Source of the DNA: Chryseomicrobium aureum
GTDB taxonomy: Bacteria > Bacillota > Bacilli > Bacillales_A > Planococcaceae
Assembly (NCBI RefSeq): GCF_016909155.1
Contig: NZ_JAFBFG010000002.1
Location: 62,001-126,000, forward strand
Reading direction: 5' to 3'
DNA: 64,000 nt
Within the stretch, counting starts at the first letter, position 1, and each line of letters begins with the position of its first letter. Of this stretch, positions 24,519-31,338 are shown piece by piece. Made by a program: the position numbers and the translations under genes. The notes under the pieces are model-generated. The model saw nothing but the letters and a program-made list of their open reading frames with translations, searched no databases and had not been told where the DNA came from.

Positions 24519-25171
24519 AATGTGTCGATAAATGCATGGGCAACAGCTTCCGTTGACTGTGGATTTTGTCCAGTAACTAAGAAACCGTCACGTACTACCT
24601 TTTCGCTCCAGTTATCTGCAGCTTCGTGGTGTGCGCCCAATTCTTCAAGCTTTGAAGCTAGTAAGAATGGCATGTCATCTTGAAGGCCTGTATCTTTCTC
24701 TTCAGCATCTGTGAACGCACTTACTTTTTTTCCTTTGACGAGTGGATCGCCGTTTGAAAGTGTGACACCGACTAAACCAGCTGGACCATGACATACAGCA
24801 GCGACAGGTTTATCAGCTTCATAGATAGAGCGAATCAGCTCTTGTAGTTTTGTATTATCCGGAAGGTCAAACATCGTGCCATGACCTCCTGGTAAAAAGA
24901 TGCCGTCGAACTGGCTAGCATCTTGATGATCTAGGTGTTCGGTGTTTTCAATAAATTGTTTAGTAGCGAGCATTTCATCGGATACTTCGCCTTCCAAACT
25001 CGTAGGGTCAATCGGAATCTCGCCGCCTTTCGGACTCGCGACTGTTACATCATATCCTTCTTTTTGAAAGGCGAGGTAAGCTTCTCCAAATTCAGATAGC
25101 CAGACACCAGTTTTTTTTCCGTTCGGTAGTTCGGAGTGATTGGTTAATACCATTAGAATACGTTTTGACAT
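24509..25171 (-). CDS. DJ-1/PfpI family class I glutamine amidotransferase-like protein
   Basis: A 220-residue cytosolic protein of the Hsp31-like branch of the DJ-1 superfamily, whose members act as glyoxalases, chaperones or deglycases under stress. Seen: MVLTNHSELPNGKKTGVWLSEFGEAY (Glu of the triad), DGIFLPGGHGTMFDLPDN, and the nucleophile elbow VAAVCHGPAG with Cys near residue 130 followed by the catalytic His. TGQNPQSTEAVAHAF ends it. The ATG follows AAAGGAG. A sigma-B-like promoter lies just upstream inside the cysK end, consistent with a general stress role. Confidence 0.9.
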   Translation of the reverse strand: MSKRILMVLTNHSELPNGKKTGVWLSEFGEAYLAFQKEGYDVTVASPKGGEIPIDPTSLEGEVSDEMLATKQFIENTEHLDHQDASQFDGIFLPGGHGTMFDLPDNTKLQELIRSIYEADKPVAAVCHGPAGLVGVTLSNGDPLVKGKKVSAFTDAEEKDTGLQDDMPFLLASKLEELGAHHEAADNWSEKVVRDGFLVTGQNPQSTEAVAHAFIDTLKE

Positions 25172-25210
25172 ACTTTTGGTCTCCTTTCAATATGAACATA
25201 CCTCTTTTAT

Positions 25211-25235
25211 ATACCCGCTTTTTCTTTATTCAATC
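25211..25235 (-). promoter_or_regulatory. candidate sigma-B promoter of the DJ-1-like gene
   Basis: Leftward, GATTGA (four of six to GTTTAA), a 13-base spacer and a perfect GGGTAT at 25216-25211. It lies 40 bases before the start codon and overlaps the last codons of cysK. Confidence 0.45.
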
Positions 25236-26143
25236 AGTCCCATTGATAAGTAGCGTTCACCTGTATCCGGAGCAATGCAAAGAACCTTTTTTCCAGGACC
25301 TAAGCGTTTTGCAATTTCAATGGCTGCATAAACAGCGGCCCCGGCAGAAGGCCCAACAAATATACCTTCCTCACGCGCAAGGCGACGGAAGAGGTCAATG
25401 GCTTGGTCATCTTCAATTTGGAAAATTTCATCGTAAATTGATGTATTCAAAATTGGCGGAATAAATCCAGGGCTCGTTCCGACAAGCTTGTGGCGACCAG
25501 GCTTTCCTCCAGATAATACAGGTGAGCCTTTTGGTTCTACAACGCCGATATACAGATTTGGAAGGTGAGCTTTTAGGGTCTCGCCAGTTCCTGTGATCGT
25601 ACCACCCGTTCCAGCAGTCGCTACAAACGCATCCAACTCACCATCCATTTGTTCTAGGATTTCAAGAGCCGTAGTGCCACGATGTGCATCAGCATTTGCG
25701 GAGTTTTCAAATTGCTGTGGAATGAATGCATTGGGAATCGATTCTTTCAATTCCAGTGCTTTTCCGATCGCCCCCGGCATTTTTTCGTCTTGCGGTGTGA
25801 GAACCACTTCAGCACCAAAGGCTTTCAAGAGATTGATTCGTTCCTGTGTACTATTATCAGGAAGAACTAATAGTGCACGGTACCCACGTGCTGCTGCAAC
25901 CATGGCAAGACCTATACCTGTATTCCCACTTGTTGGTTCAATAATTGTGTCACCTGGACGAATCAGACCCTGTTCTTCCGCTGCTTTGATCATATTATTC
26001 GCTGCGCGGTCTTTCACGCTTTTTGAAGGATTGTGCATTTCAAGTTTCACATAAACATCCGCTGCACCTTCTGGGACAACGCGGTTTAATTTGACGGCAG
26101 GAGTATCGCCTATCAATTCAGTTATACTTTGGTAAATCGTCAT
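25226..26143 (-). CDS. cysK: cysteine synthase A (O-acetylserine sulfhydrylase)
   Basis: Makes cysteine from O-acetylserine and sulfide with PLP. The 305-residue protein starts MTIYQSITELIGDTPAVKLNR. The PLP lysine is Lys44 in PSKSVKDRAA, the substrate loop is EPTSGNTGIGLAMVAAARGY (about 66-85), and the PLP phosphate loop is TAGTGGTITGTG (near 175). An upstream in-frame ATG lacks a ribosome site; this one has GTAGGG. A promoter with an ATTGGAATT element lies upstream. Separated by about 50 bases from the DJ-1-like gene on the same strand, with no clear terminator between. Confidence 0.96.
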   Translation of the reverse strand: MTIYQSITELIGDTPAVKLNRVVPEGAADVYVKLEMHNPSKSVKDRAANNMIKAAEEQGLIRPGDTIIEPTSGNTGIGLAMVAAARGYRALLVLPDNSTQERINLLKAFGAEVVLTPQDEKMPGAIGKALELKESIPNAFIPQQFENSANADAHRGTTALEILEQMDGELDAFVATAGTGGTITGTGETLKAHLPNLYIGVVEPKGSPVLSGGKPGRHKLVGTSPGFIPPILNTSIYDEIFQIEDDQAIDLFRRLAREEGIFVGPSAGAAVYAAIEIAKRLGPGKKVLCIAPDTGERYLSMGLIE

Positions 26144-26179
26144 TTTTTTCCCTACTTTCATGTTGTTTCTTGTTCAAAC

Positions 26180-26209
26180 AGTATACCAAGTCAGGTATTT
26201 AAATTCCAA
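26180..26209 (-). promoter_or_regulatory. cysK promoter with possible CymR-type element
   Basis: Leftward, TTGGAA at 26209-26204, an 18-base spacer and TATACT at 26185-26180. The -35 is embedded in GAATTGGAATTT, similar to the ATTGGAAT core reported for the cysteine-metabolism repressor CymR; the match is from memory. Confidence 0.5.
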
Positions 26210-26308
26210 TTCAAAGTGCTTTGATAGGATTTAATTTCGAGATTCCAGTTGCTTCCTGATTGCTTTTGCGAAATACTAGAATGAGAGAAGTAAAAAGGAG
26301 AGATCGCG

Positions 26309-27184
26309 ATGAACGGAGCTGGATTAATTTTAGAAGGCGGAGGCATGCGAGGCGTTTTTACTGGAGGTATTTTAGAATCATTTATGGAGCAGGACTATTA
26401 TTTTCCATATGTCATAGGAGTTTCGGCAGGGGCATGTCACGGGTCTTCCTATGCAGCTAGACAACGAGATAGAAATCGAAAAGTATCCATTGACTATGTG
26501 ACGCATCCGGATTATATTTCTTTAAAAAATTTAGTGACAAAACGAGAATTGTTTGGGATGGACTTGCTCTTTGATAAGTTGCCGAATGAACTCGTCCCAT
26601 TCGATTACGAAACGTTTTCTGCATCTCCCGAACGTTTTGTCATTGGAACGACTGATTGCTATAGTGGAAAACCAATCTATTTTGAAAAGGGAGCACCTCG
26701 GGATGAGATTTTGAAGGTGGTTCGGGCCTCTAGTTCTTTACCTTTCATGGCTGCACCCGTTGAGTATAAGGGGCTAAAGTTAATGGACGGTGGCATTGCT
26801 GATCCAATTCCATTAAAGAAAGCACTTGAGGATGGAGTAGAGCGCCCCGTTGTCGTTTTGACACGTCCAAAGGGGTATCGCAAAGCAGCTTCCCGGTTTT
26901 CAGGCGTCAGTAAGTTTATGTATAAACAATACCCCGGTTTGGTCGAACAGATGGAAACACGATGGAAGCATTACAATGAAACGCTGGATTGGCTGGATGA
27001 ATTAGAAACGCAAGGCGATGCATTTGTTATTCGTCCACAAGAAACGTTTAAAATCAGTCGAGCAGAACGCAATCCACAGCGGTTGTCTGCGTTATATGAA
27101 TTCGGCTTAAAAAGTGGGCGAGATGGGTTTGGCGAATTAATGGACTGGCTAGGGGAACCATATTCCATCATGCCAAAAGCCTGA
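26309..27184 (+). CDS. patatin-like phospholipase family protein
   Basis: A 291-residue serine lipid acyl hydrolase of the YjjU-like patatin group. LILEGGGMRGVFTGGIL (residues 6-22) supplies the oxyanion hole, VIGVSAGACHG (about 36-46) holds the nucleophile Ser in G-x-S-x-G, and the Asp of the catalytic dyad is in LMDGGIADPIP (near 160). No signal peptide, so it is intracellular or peripheral on the membrane. The ATG has AAAGGAG at eight bases. Monocistronic with a terminator that contains its stop codon. Confidence 0.92.
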   Translation: MNGAGLILEGGGMRGVFTGGILESFMEQDYYFPYVIGVSAGACHGSSYAARQRDRNRKVSIDYVTHPDYISLKNLVTKRELFGMDLLFDKLPNELVPFDYETFSASPERFVIGTTDCYSGKPIYFEKGAPRDEILKVVRASSSLPFMAAPVEYKGLKLMDGGIADPIPLKKALEDGVERPVVVLTRPKGYRKAASRFSGVSKFMYKQYPGLVEQMETRWKHYNETLDWLDELETQGDAFVIRPQETFKISRAERNPQRLSALYEFGLKSGRDGFGELMDWLGEPYSIMPKA

Positions 27185-27203
27185 GGAAGTCTCCTCAGGC
27201 TTT
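27178..27203. terminator. bidirectional terminator
   Basis: A perfect ten-base stem, AGCCTGAGGA/TCCTCAGGCT, with AGTC loop spans the patatin stop codon and the last codons of the convergent reductase gene. Confidence 0.88.
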
Positions 27204-27746
27204 GTTTGTACGTAGTGGTTTCAATGCCCCGCCCCATGCGAGTACTTGGTCAAACATGTCGTTGACGTTTTTGTCGTGAAGGTCACGAGGTGTAAATGTT
27301 TGTCCTTTTTCAAAATCTAAGAATAAGGATAAGACAGGATGTACACGTACATCTGCAATCATAAGCTCAGCGCATACTTGTCGAACATGCTCAGCTGCAC
27401 GTGTACCGCCTGCAGATCCGTAACTGACAATTCCAGCTGCTTTGTTGTGCCATGACTCTTTCGCACTATCAAATGCATTTTTTAAAGCTCCCGTCATGCT
27501 GTGATTGTATTCTGCGACAACAAATACAAAGGCATCGAGGGAGTCGAGCTTTTCATTCCATCGTTTTACACCTTCTGATTCAGCTGTCCCAAGTAGTGGA
27601 AGGTCAAAATCCTTGATATCTACCAGTTCATAATTGGCGTCTTCACGACCTTTTGCTTTTTCGACGAGCCATTCTCCAACTTGTGGACTGACCCGACCAT
27701 CACGCGTACTCCCTAAAATAATACCTACCTTTAATTTTTCGCTCAT
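27195..27746 (-). CDS. NADPH-dependent FMN reductase family protein
   Basis: A 183-residue flavodoxin-fold oxidoreductase. The FMN phosphate loop is GIILGSTRDGRVSPQVGEWL (residues 8-27), the isoalloxazine loop is VVAEYNHSMTGALKNAFD (about 80-97) and SYGSAGGTRAAEHVR binds the flavin edge. Similar proteins reduce quinones or azo dyes; the acceptor is not set. GGAGG is too close to the first ATG, so the second (ATG AGC) is used. It starts 12 bases after the ChaB/DUF2188 gene, so both should share that gene's sigma-B-like promoter. Confidence 0.9.
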   Translation of the reverse strand: MSEKLKVGIILGSTRDGRVSPQVGEWLVEKAKGREDANYELVDIKDFDLPLLGTAESEGVKRWNEKLDSLDAFVFVVAEYNHSMTGALKNAFDSAKESWHNKAAGIVSYGSAGGTRAAEHVRQVCAELMIADVRVHPVLSLFLDFEKGQTFTPRDLHDKNVNDMFDQVLAWGGALKPLRTNKA

Positions 27747-27758
27747 CACCATTCCTCC

Positions 27759-28127
27759 TCATTCATAATAGGTATCTTCAACGGATCCATCTTGTTTATA
27801 CACTTTTAAAATGCCATCTTTATCATTGACATATGTTTTTGCTTCTTGAAGAAGCGATTCTTTTGTAGTAGCTGTCTTAATGGCCCTTTCTCCGTCCTGT
27901 TTCATAAGTATCCAGTCGTCTTCATGTGCTTTCACTACATAATGAGGGCGTGAAGAATTGTCACTCCCGCTAACATAGTCACGTGCTTTCGCCGTTGCAA
28001 TAGAAATGGCGCGGCCTTCTTCCATACCGTCATCCACCATCGCATTTGCCATCTCAATCGCTTTATTCCGTACACTAGCGTCTAAATTTTTCATGGAATC
28101 GGGATAGTCCGTTTTTGTCCATGGCAT
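27759..28127 (-). CDS. ChaB-like / DUF2188 fusion protein (YdaT-like)
   Basis: A 122-residue soluble protein. Residues 1-50 (MPWTKTDYPDSMKNLDASVRNKAIEMANAM in two parts, then EEGRAISIATAKA) resemble a ChaB-type helical domain. Residues 60-122, starting HYVVKAHEDDWILMKQDGERAIKTATTKE, match DUF2188. This arrangement is like B. subtilis YdaT, a general stress protein of unknown function. AAGGAGG precedes the ATG. The promoter upstream is sigma-B-like, and the flavin reductase gene follows in the same unit. Confidence 0.82.
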   Translation of the reverse strand: MPWTKTDYPDSMKNLDASVRNKAIEMANAMVDDGMEEGRAISIATAKARDYVSGSDNSSRPHYVVKAHEDDWILMKQDGERAIKTATTKESLLQEAKTYVNDKDGILKVYKQDGSVEDTYYE

Positions 28128-28152
28128 TTCAAATCGCCTCCTTGAATTCCTA

Positions 28153-28177
28153 TTTCCCTGCTCGAGTCGTTTTAAAC
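28153..28177 (-). promoter_or_regulatory. sigma-B-like promoter of the YdaT-like operon
   Basis: Leftward, a perfect GTTTAA at 28177-28172, a 13-base spacer and GGGAAA (four of six to GGGTAT) at 28158-28153, 26 bases before the start codon. Confidence 0.6.
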
Positions 28178-28194
28178 AGGTGCTTGGAGGGAAT
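28169..28194 (+). promoter_or_regulatory. sigma-B-like promoter of the small acidic protein gene
   Basis: Rightward, GTTTTA at 28169-28174, a 14-base spacer and GGGAAT at 28189-28194, 36 bases before the start. Its -35 overlaps the -35 of the divergent promoter through the sequence GTTTTAAAC. Confidence 0.5.
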
Positions 28195-28229
28195 ACTTTA
28201 CTAATTCAGAATAAGTGGAGGGATGCACA

Positions 28230-28427
28230 ATGTTTGAAAAGGACAAAGATAAAGAGAAAGTAAATAGTGGGAAGATTCCAATGCCAAGCGATGAAAAATC
28301 ATTGACTGAAGAAGAAAAAATCGATAGTGATCCGTTCTTCTATCGGGAAGACCCTGCGGATAAAGATGGCGAGAACGAACTGTATAACCATAAAAATGCT
28401 GATGAAGATGATATCCGATCGAAATGA
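28230..28427 (+). CDS. small charged hypothetical protein
   Basis: A 65-residue, very hydrophilic protein, MFEKDKDKEKVNSGKIPMPS at the start and many Asp, Glu, Lys and Asn residues throughout; probably intrinsically disordered. It has no recognised domain. GTG GAG GGA upstream is the ribosome site (GTGGAGGG), so the ATG before Phe-Glu-Lys is the start. Its promoter looks sigma-B dependent and is shared back-to-back with the YdaT-like gene, so a desiccation or osmotic stress role is plausible but unproven. Confidence 0.75.
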   Translation: MFEKDKDKEKVNSGKIPMPSDEKSLTEEEKIDSDPFFYREDPADKDGENELYNHKNADEDDIRSK

Positions 28428-28453
28428 GGCTGGGAAATTCCCCCTCTTTCTGC

Positions 28454-28459
28454 TATACT
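28454..28459 (+). promoter_or_regulatory. -10 box in front of the second SAM-I riboswitch
   Basis: TATACT at 28454-28459 places transcription start about 18 bases before the S-box. The -35 at 17 bases (TGGGAA) is poor. Confidence 0.45.
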
Positions 28460-28483
28460 TGACTTAACTGAACATGAACTCTT

Positions 28484-28588
28484 TTCTTATCAAGAGAGAC
28501 GGAGGGAATTGGCCCTACGAAGTCTCAGCAACCTGCCCGCGCGGTAAGGTGCTCCATCCAACAGGGGATACCTGAACGATGAGGAGAA
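28484..28588 (+). ncRNA. SAM-I (S-box) riboswitch before a coiled-coil gene
   Basis: The S-box core reads TTCTTATCAAGAGAGACGGA, GGGAATTGGCCC, GAAGTCTCAGCAACC, AAGGTGC and TCCAACAG, closing with GATGAGGAGA, which pairs with TCTTATC through G-U pairs. The GAGGAGA strand can alternatively pair with the TCTTCTC arm of the following terminator. All parts of a working SAM off-switch are present. The downstream genes are not known SAM-pathway genes. Confidence 0.95.
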
Positions 28589-28601
28589 ATTGTGCACTTG
28601 C

Positions 28602-28632
28602 AACTCTTCTCTCTCGTGGGGAAGAGTTTTTT
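28602..28632 (+). terminator. riboswitch-controlled terminator
   Basis: AACTCTTC pairs with GGAAGAGTT (one bulge possible) and is followed by six T residues; the left arm overlaps the predicted antiterminator. Confidence 0.9.
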
Positions 28633-28661
28633 GTTTGGCACAATTTTAGGAGGCGATTCAC

Positions 28662-28943
28662 ATGGGAAAAGAAGCACTTGAAAAGCAGTTGTATGAATTA
28701 AAGACGAAAGAAGTCAAAAGCTATGCGGGGGCTATGCAGCGTCATCAACAGGTCAAAGCACTAGAAGCGCAGTTGCACTACTTGGAGCTTGGGGAAGAGA
28801 TATCTCGCCAGCGAGTCGATGAGGCGATCGAAGAAATTACAGCACTTGAGCAGGAGATTGCGCGACTATCACGAAGTATAGAAGAAAAGAAACAGGATTT
28901 ACATTTCTACTTATTCGGTCCATCCGTCAAACGACTATTTTAG
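28662..28943 (+). CDS. unknown coiled-coil protein under SAM riboswitch control
   Basis: A 93-residue, mostly helical protein, MGKEALEKQLYELKTKEVKS at the start. Heptad-like spacing of Leu/Ile/Ala runs through two segments: about 1-45, and 50-80 (QRVDEAIEEITALEQEIARL). The tail HFYLFGPSVKRLF is hydrophobic and aromatic and could anchor to a partner. No family is recognised. AGGAGG lies seven bases before the ATG. It is the first gene after the S-box terminator, and the glycerate kinase-like gene begins 11 bases after its stop, so the two form one SAM-regulated operon. Confidence 0.82.
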   Translation: MGKEALEKQLYELKTKEVKSYAGAMQRHQQVKALEAQLHYLELGEEISRQRVDEAIEEITALEQEIARLSRSIEEKKQDLHFYLFGPSVKRLF

Positions 28944-28954
28944 GGGGAACAGCC

Positions 28955-30091
28955 ATGAAATTCATCATCAGCTCAGATGCTTGGAAAACAACGTTAACAT
29001 CTAAACAAGCAACCCGTGCTATTGCACAAGGCTTGCAGTCTGTCGATCCGACGCTTGAAATTGTAGAGTTCCCGATTGCAGATGGAGGGGAAGGAACTTT
29101 GGATGCGCTTATGAATGCAACGAGAGGCACATACAAAACGGCCACTGTTCATGACCCGCTTGGTCGTCCGGTTGAGGCGAAGTATGGTGTCACAGGGCTT
29201 TCGCGTCATACATGTGTGATTGAGATGGCGCAAGCTTCCGGTTTCTCCTATGTCAAAAAGCATGAACAGAACCCACGACTCGCGTCTACGTTTGGCACCG
29301 GTGAACTGATTCGTGCAGCACTTGATGAAGGGCATCGCAATTTTATTTTGGCAATTGGGAGCAGTGCAACAAATGACGGAGGAGCAGGTATGTTGCGGGC
29401 TCTTGGATTGAAGTTTTTAGACACAGAGGGTCAGGAAATGTCAGGAGATTTGGTACAACTTAAAAATCTTGATCGGTTAGATGATGCAGAGTTTGATAAA
29501 CGTCTTCAAGAATGTACATTCGCAGTAGTGAGTGATGTACAGATTCCATATATAGGGCCTCAAGGTGCAACGCGTCTATATGGGGAGACGAAAGGCCTGC
29601 AAGCAGAAGAGTCGGAAGAAGTGGAAGCGGCACTCCAACAGCTAGCAGACGTCATCGAGGCACATACCGGGGTTCGTCTACATGACCGAGCAGGAGCGGG
29701 TTCTGGAGGAGGCTTAGGCGGAGCCGTCCAAGCATTTTTCCCGACCAAGTGGTATCACGGGATCGATTTTGTGCTGAAGCGATCAGGATGGGAAAATGCA
29801 TTGTCTGGTGTTACACACGTAATTACTGGAGAAGGACGCCTTGATGCGCATACGTTCTTAGAAGGAAAAGGACCGCATGGCGTGGCGAAATTTGCAGGGG
29901 ACAAAGGCTTGCCGGTGACATTGTTTGCTGGAAGTGGCGATATCGATGTGGCTGAAGAAGCTAACGAGGTTTTCAATGAAGTCGTGGTGCTTGCTACTTC
30001 AGAGAAAGAAGTAGAGCAAGCGCTAGAAAAGCCTGAAGAGGTGTTACGACAAGCGGTAGCGCGCTGGTACGCAGCGAAACGCGGAGAATAA
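28955..30091 (+). CDS. divergent glycerate kinase-like protein
   Basis: A 378-residue member of the type II glycerate kinase fold (GlxK/GarK), clearly related to the next gene. Kept: FPIADGGEGTLDALMNATRG, STFGTGELIRAALDEGH, GSSATNDGGAGMLRALG and HVITGEGRLD. Changed: SPDSFKGTLS of normal kinases is SSDAWKTTLT; ACDVDNPLLG is VSDVQIPYIG; FGPQKG is YGETKG; and the D-x-QT-x-SGK stretch is DAHTFLEGKG, with one extra residue. The two active-site lobes are present but several otherwise invariant positions are not, so a changed substrate is likely. It shares a SAM riboswitch with the coiled-coil gene. Confidence 0.85.
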   Translation: MKFIISSDAWKTTLTSKQATRAIAQGLQSVDPTLEIVEFPIADGGEGTLDALMNATRGTYKTATVHDPLGRPVEAKYGVTGLSRHTCVIEMAQASGFSYVKKHEQNPRLASTFGTGELIRAALDEGHRNFILAIGSSATNDGGAGMLRALGLKFLDTEGQEMSGDLVQLKNLDRLDDAEFDKRLQECTFAVVSDVQIPYIGPQGATRLYGETKGLQAEESEEVEAALQQLADVIEAHTGVRLHDRAGAGSGGGLGGAVQAFFPTKWYHGIDFVLKRSGWENALSGVTHVITGEGRLDAHTFLEGKGPHGVAKFAGDKGLPVTLFAGSGDIDVAEEANEVFNEVVVLATSEKEVEQALEKPEEVLRQAVARWYAAKRGE

Positions 30092-30094
30092 ACG

Positions 30095-30131
30095 AAAGCC
30101 TAGCGGGTGAGAGTACCTGCTAGGCTTTTTG
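30095..30131 (+). terminator. terminator between the two glycerate kinase genes
   Basis: AAGCCTAGC pairs with GCTAGGCTT, with an inner GGT/ACC stem, followed by TTTTT. It separates the SAM-regulated pair from the ordinary kinase. Confidence 0.9.
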
Positions 30132-30143
30132 TAAGCGTTTATG
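30130..30143 (+). promoter_or_regulatory. possible cre (CcpA) site before glycerate kinase
   Basis: TGTAAGCGTTTATG fits the cre consensus TGWAANCGNTNWCA at 12 of 14 positions. It lies 16 bases before the start codon, where CcpA binding could act as a roadblock. Confidence 0.4.
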
Positions 30144-30159
30144 AAATGGGGTGAGGAAC

Positions 30160-31281
30160 ATGAACATCATCATCAGTCCAGATTCGTTTAAAGGAACTCT
30201 TAGCGCGAAAGAAGCAGGAATGGCTATTCGAGAAGGGATTCAATCTGTTCGTCCAGACATCAACTGTACGGTTGTTCCGATTGCCGACGGAGGAGAAGGC
30301 ACACTTGAAGCTTTAGTGGATGCCACAGCTGGTCGGCTGATTGATGTGTCTGTCTTAGATCCTTTAAGTCGAGAAATCGTAGCTCACTATGGCATTCTTG
30401 GAGACGGCGTAACAGCTGTCATTGAAATGGCGGAAGCCTCTGGAATTACGCACATAACCCCAACTGACCGCAATCCGCTTCGGGCATCGACATTCGGTAC
30501 GGGTCAACTCATTCGGCATGCACTGGATGAGGGATGCCGCAAGTTCATCGTGGCAATTGGGGGAAGTGCGACAAACGATGGTGGGATTGGGGCACTCCGA
30601 GCACTGGGGATACGTTTTTATGATACTTCTGGTATGGAACTCAGAACGCACTTGCCGGACTATCTACAGTTAGGAGAAATTGACCTTTCAGATTTTGATT
30701 CACGTATCGCCTCTTGTGATTTTTCAATCGCTTGCGATGTGGACAATCCACTACTAGGCGAACGTGGAGCGACGGCTGTTTTCGGGCCACAAAAGGGTGT
30801 CACCCCTGAACTTGCGTCTATTCTTGAAAATGTGCTCCAGAGGTATGCAGACGTTGTGTACAAATTGACAGGACAAGCGCATCACTTGAGAGCAGGGGCA
30901 GGAGCAGCAGGTGGTTTAGGGATGGCCTTGCTTGCTTTTTTTCCAGCGCATCTCGAACGAGGAATTGATTCAGTTTTAGATGCTATCGAGTATGACCAGT
31001 ATTTGCGAGAAGCGGACCTGGTAATTACGGGAGAAGGGAAGTCGGATGTTCAGACTCTATCCGGTAAAGCACCTCTTGGGGTGGCAGAACGTGCGCGACG
31101 AGTTGGGGTAAAGGTCGCGTTGTTGTCTGGTATGATTCCGTCTCAGGAGAAGAGTTTGCTCGTTCCTCATTTTTCGTATGTAGAAGCCATTGTGTCAAGG
31201 GAATGTACGGTGGAACAAGCATTGTCCAAGCCGTATGAGGCGCTTGCTCAAGCAGCGGCGCGATTGGGGAGAAAACTTTAA
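30160..31281 (+). CDS. glxK: glycerate kinase (type II, GlxK/GarK family)
   Basis: Phosphorylates D-glycerate with ATP, feeding glycolysis; 373 residues. All family motifs are intact: IIISPDSFKGTLSAKEAG at the start, PIADGGEGTLEAL (about 40-52), STFGTGQLIRHAL, AIGGSATNDGGIGALRALG, ACDVDNPLLGERGATAVFGP (two parts), GAGAAGGLGMALLAF and VITGEGKSDVQTLSGKAPLGVA. The GTG three codons upstream is part of the ribosome site GGGGTGAGG, so the ATG is taken. It follows the divergent paralogue after a terminator and stands alone. Whether it makes 2- or 3-phosphoglycerate is not decided; the fold class usually gives 2-phosphoglycerate. Confidence 0.93.
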   Translation: MNIIISPDSFKGTLSAKEAGMAIREGIQSVRPDINCTVVPIADGGEGTLEALVDATAGRLIDVSVLDPLSREIVAHYGILGDGVTAVIEMAEASGITHITPTDRNPLRASTFGTGQLIRHALDEGCRKFIVAIGGSATNDGGIGALRALGIRFYDTSGMELRTHLPDYLQLGEIDLSDFDSRIASCDFSIACDVDNPLLGERGATAVFGPQKGVTPELASILENVLQRYADVVYKLTGQAHHLRAGAGAAGGLGMALLAFFPAHLERGIDSVLDAIEYDQYLREADLVITGEGKSDVQTLSGKAPLGVAERARRVGVKVALLSGMIPSQEKSLLVPHFSYVEAIVSRECTVEQALSKPYEALAQAAARLGRKL

Positions 31282-31290
31282 TCTCTAAAG

Positions 31291-31333
31291 AAAAAGGTAG
31301 AGATTCGCGTTTATGCGAATCTCCACCTTTTTT
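31291..31333. terminator. bidirectional terminator
   Basis: AAAAGGT/ACCTTTT and GAGATTCGC/GCGAATCTC stems with a single mismatch, flanked by A and T runs, lie between the glycerate kinase and the convergent MFS gene. Confidence 0.92.
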
Positions 31334-31338
31334 GATCG

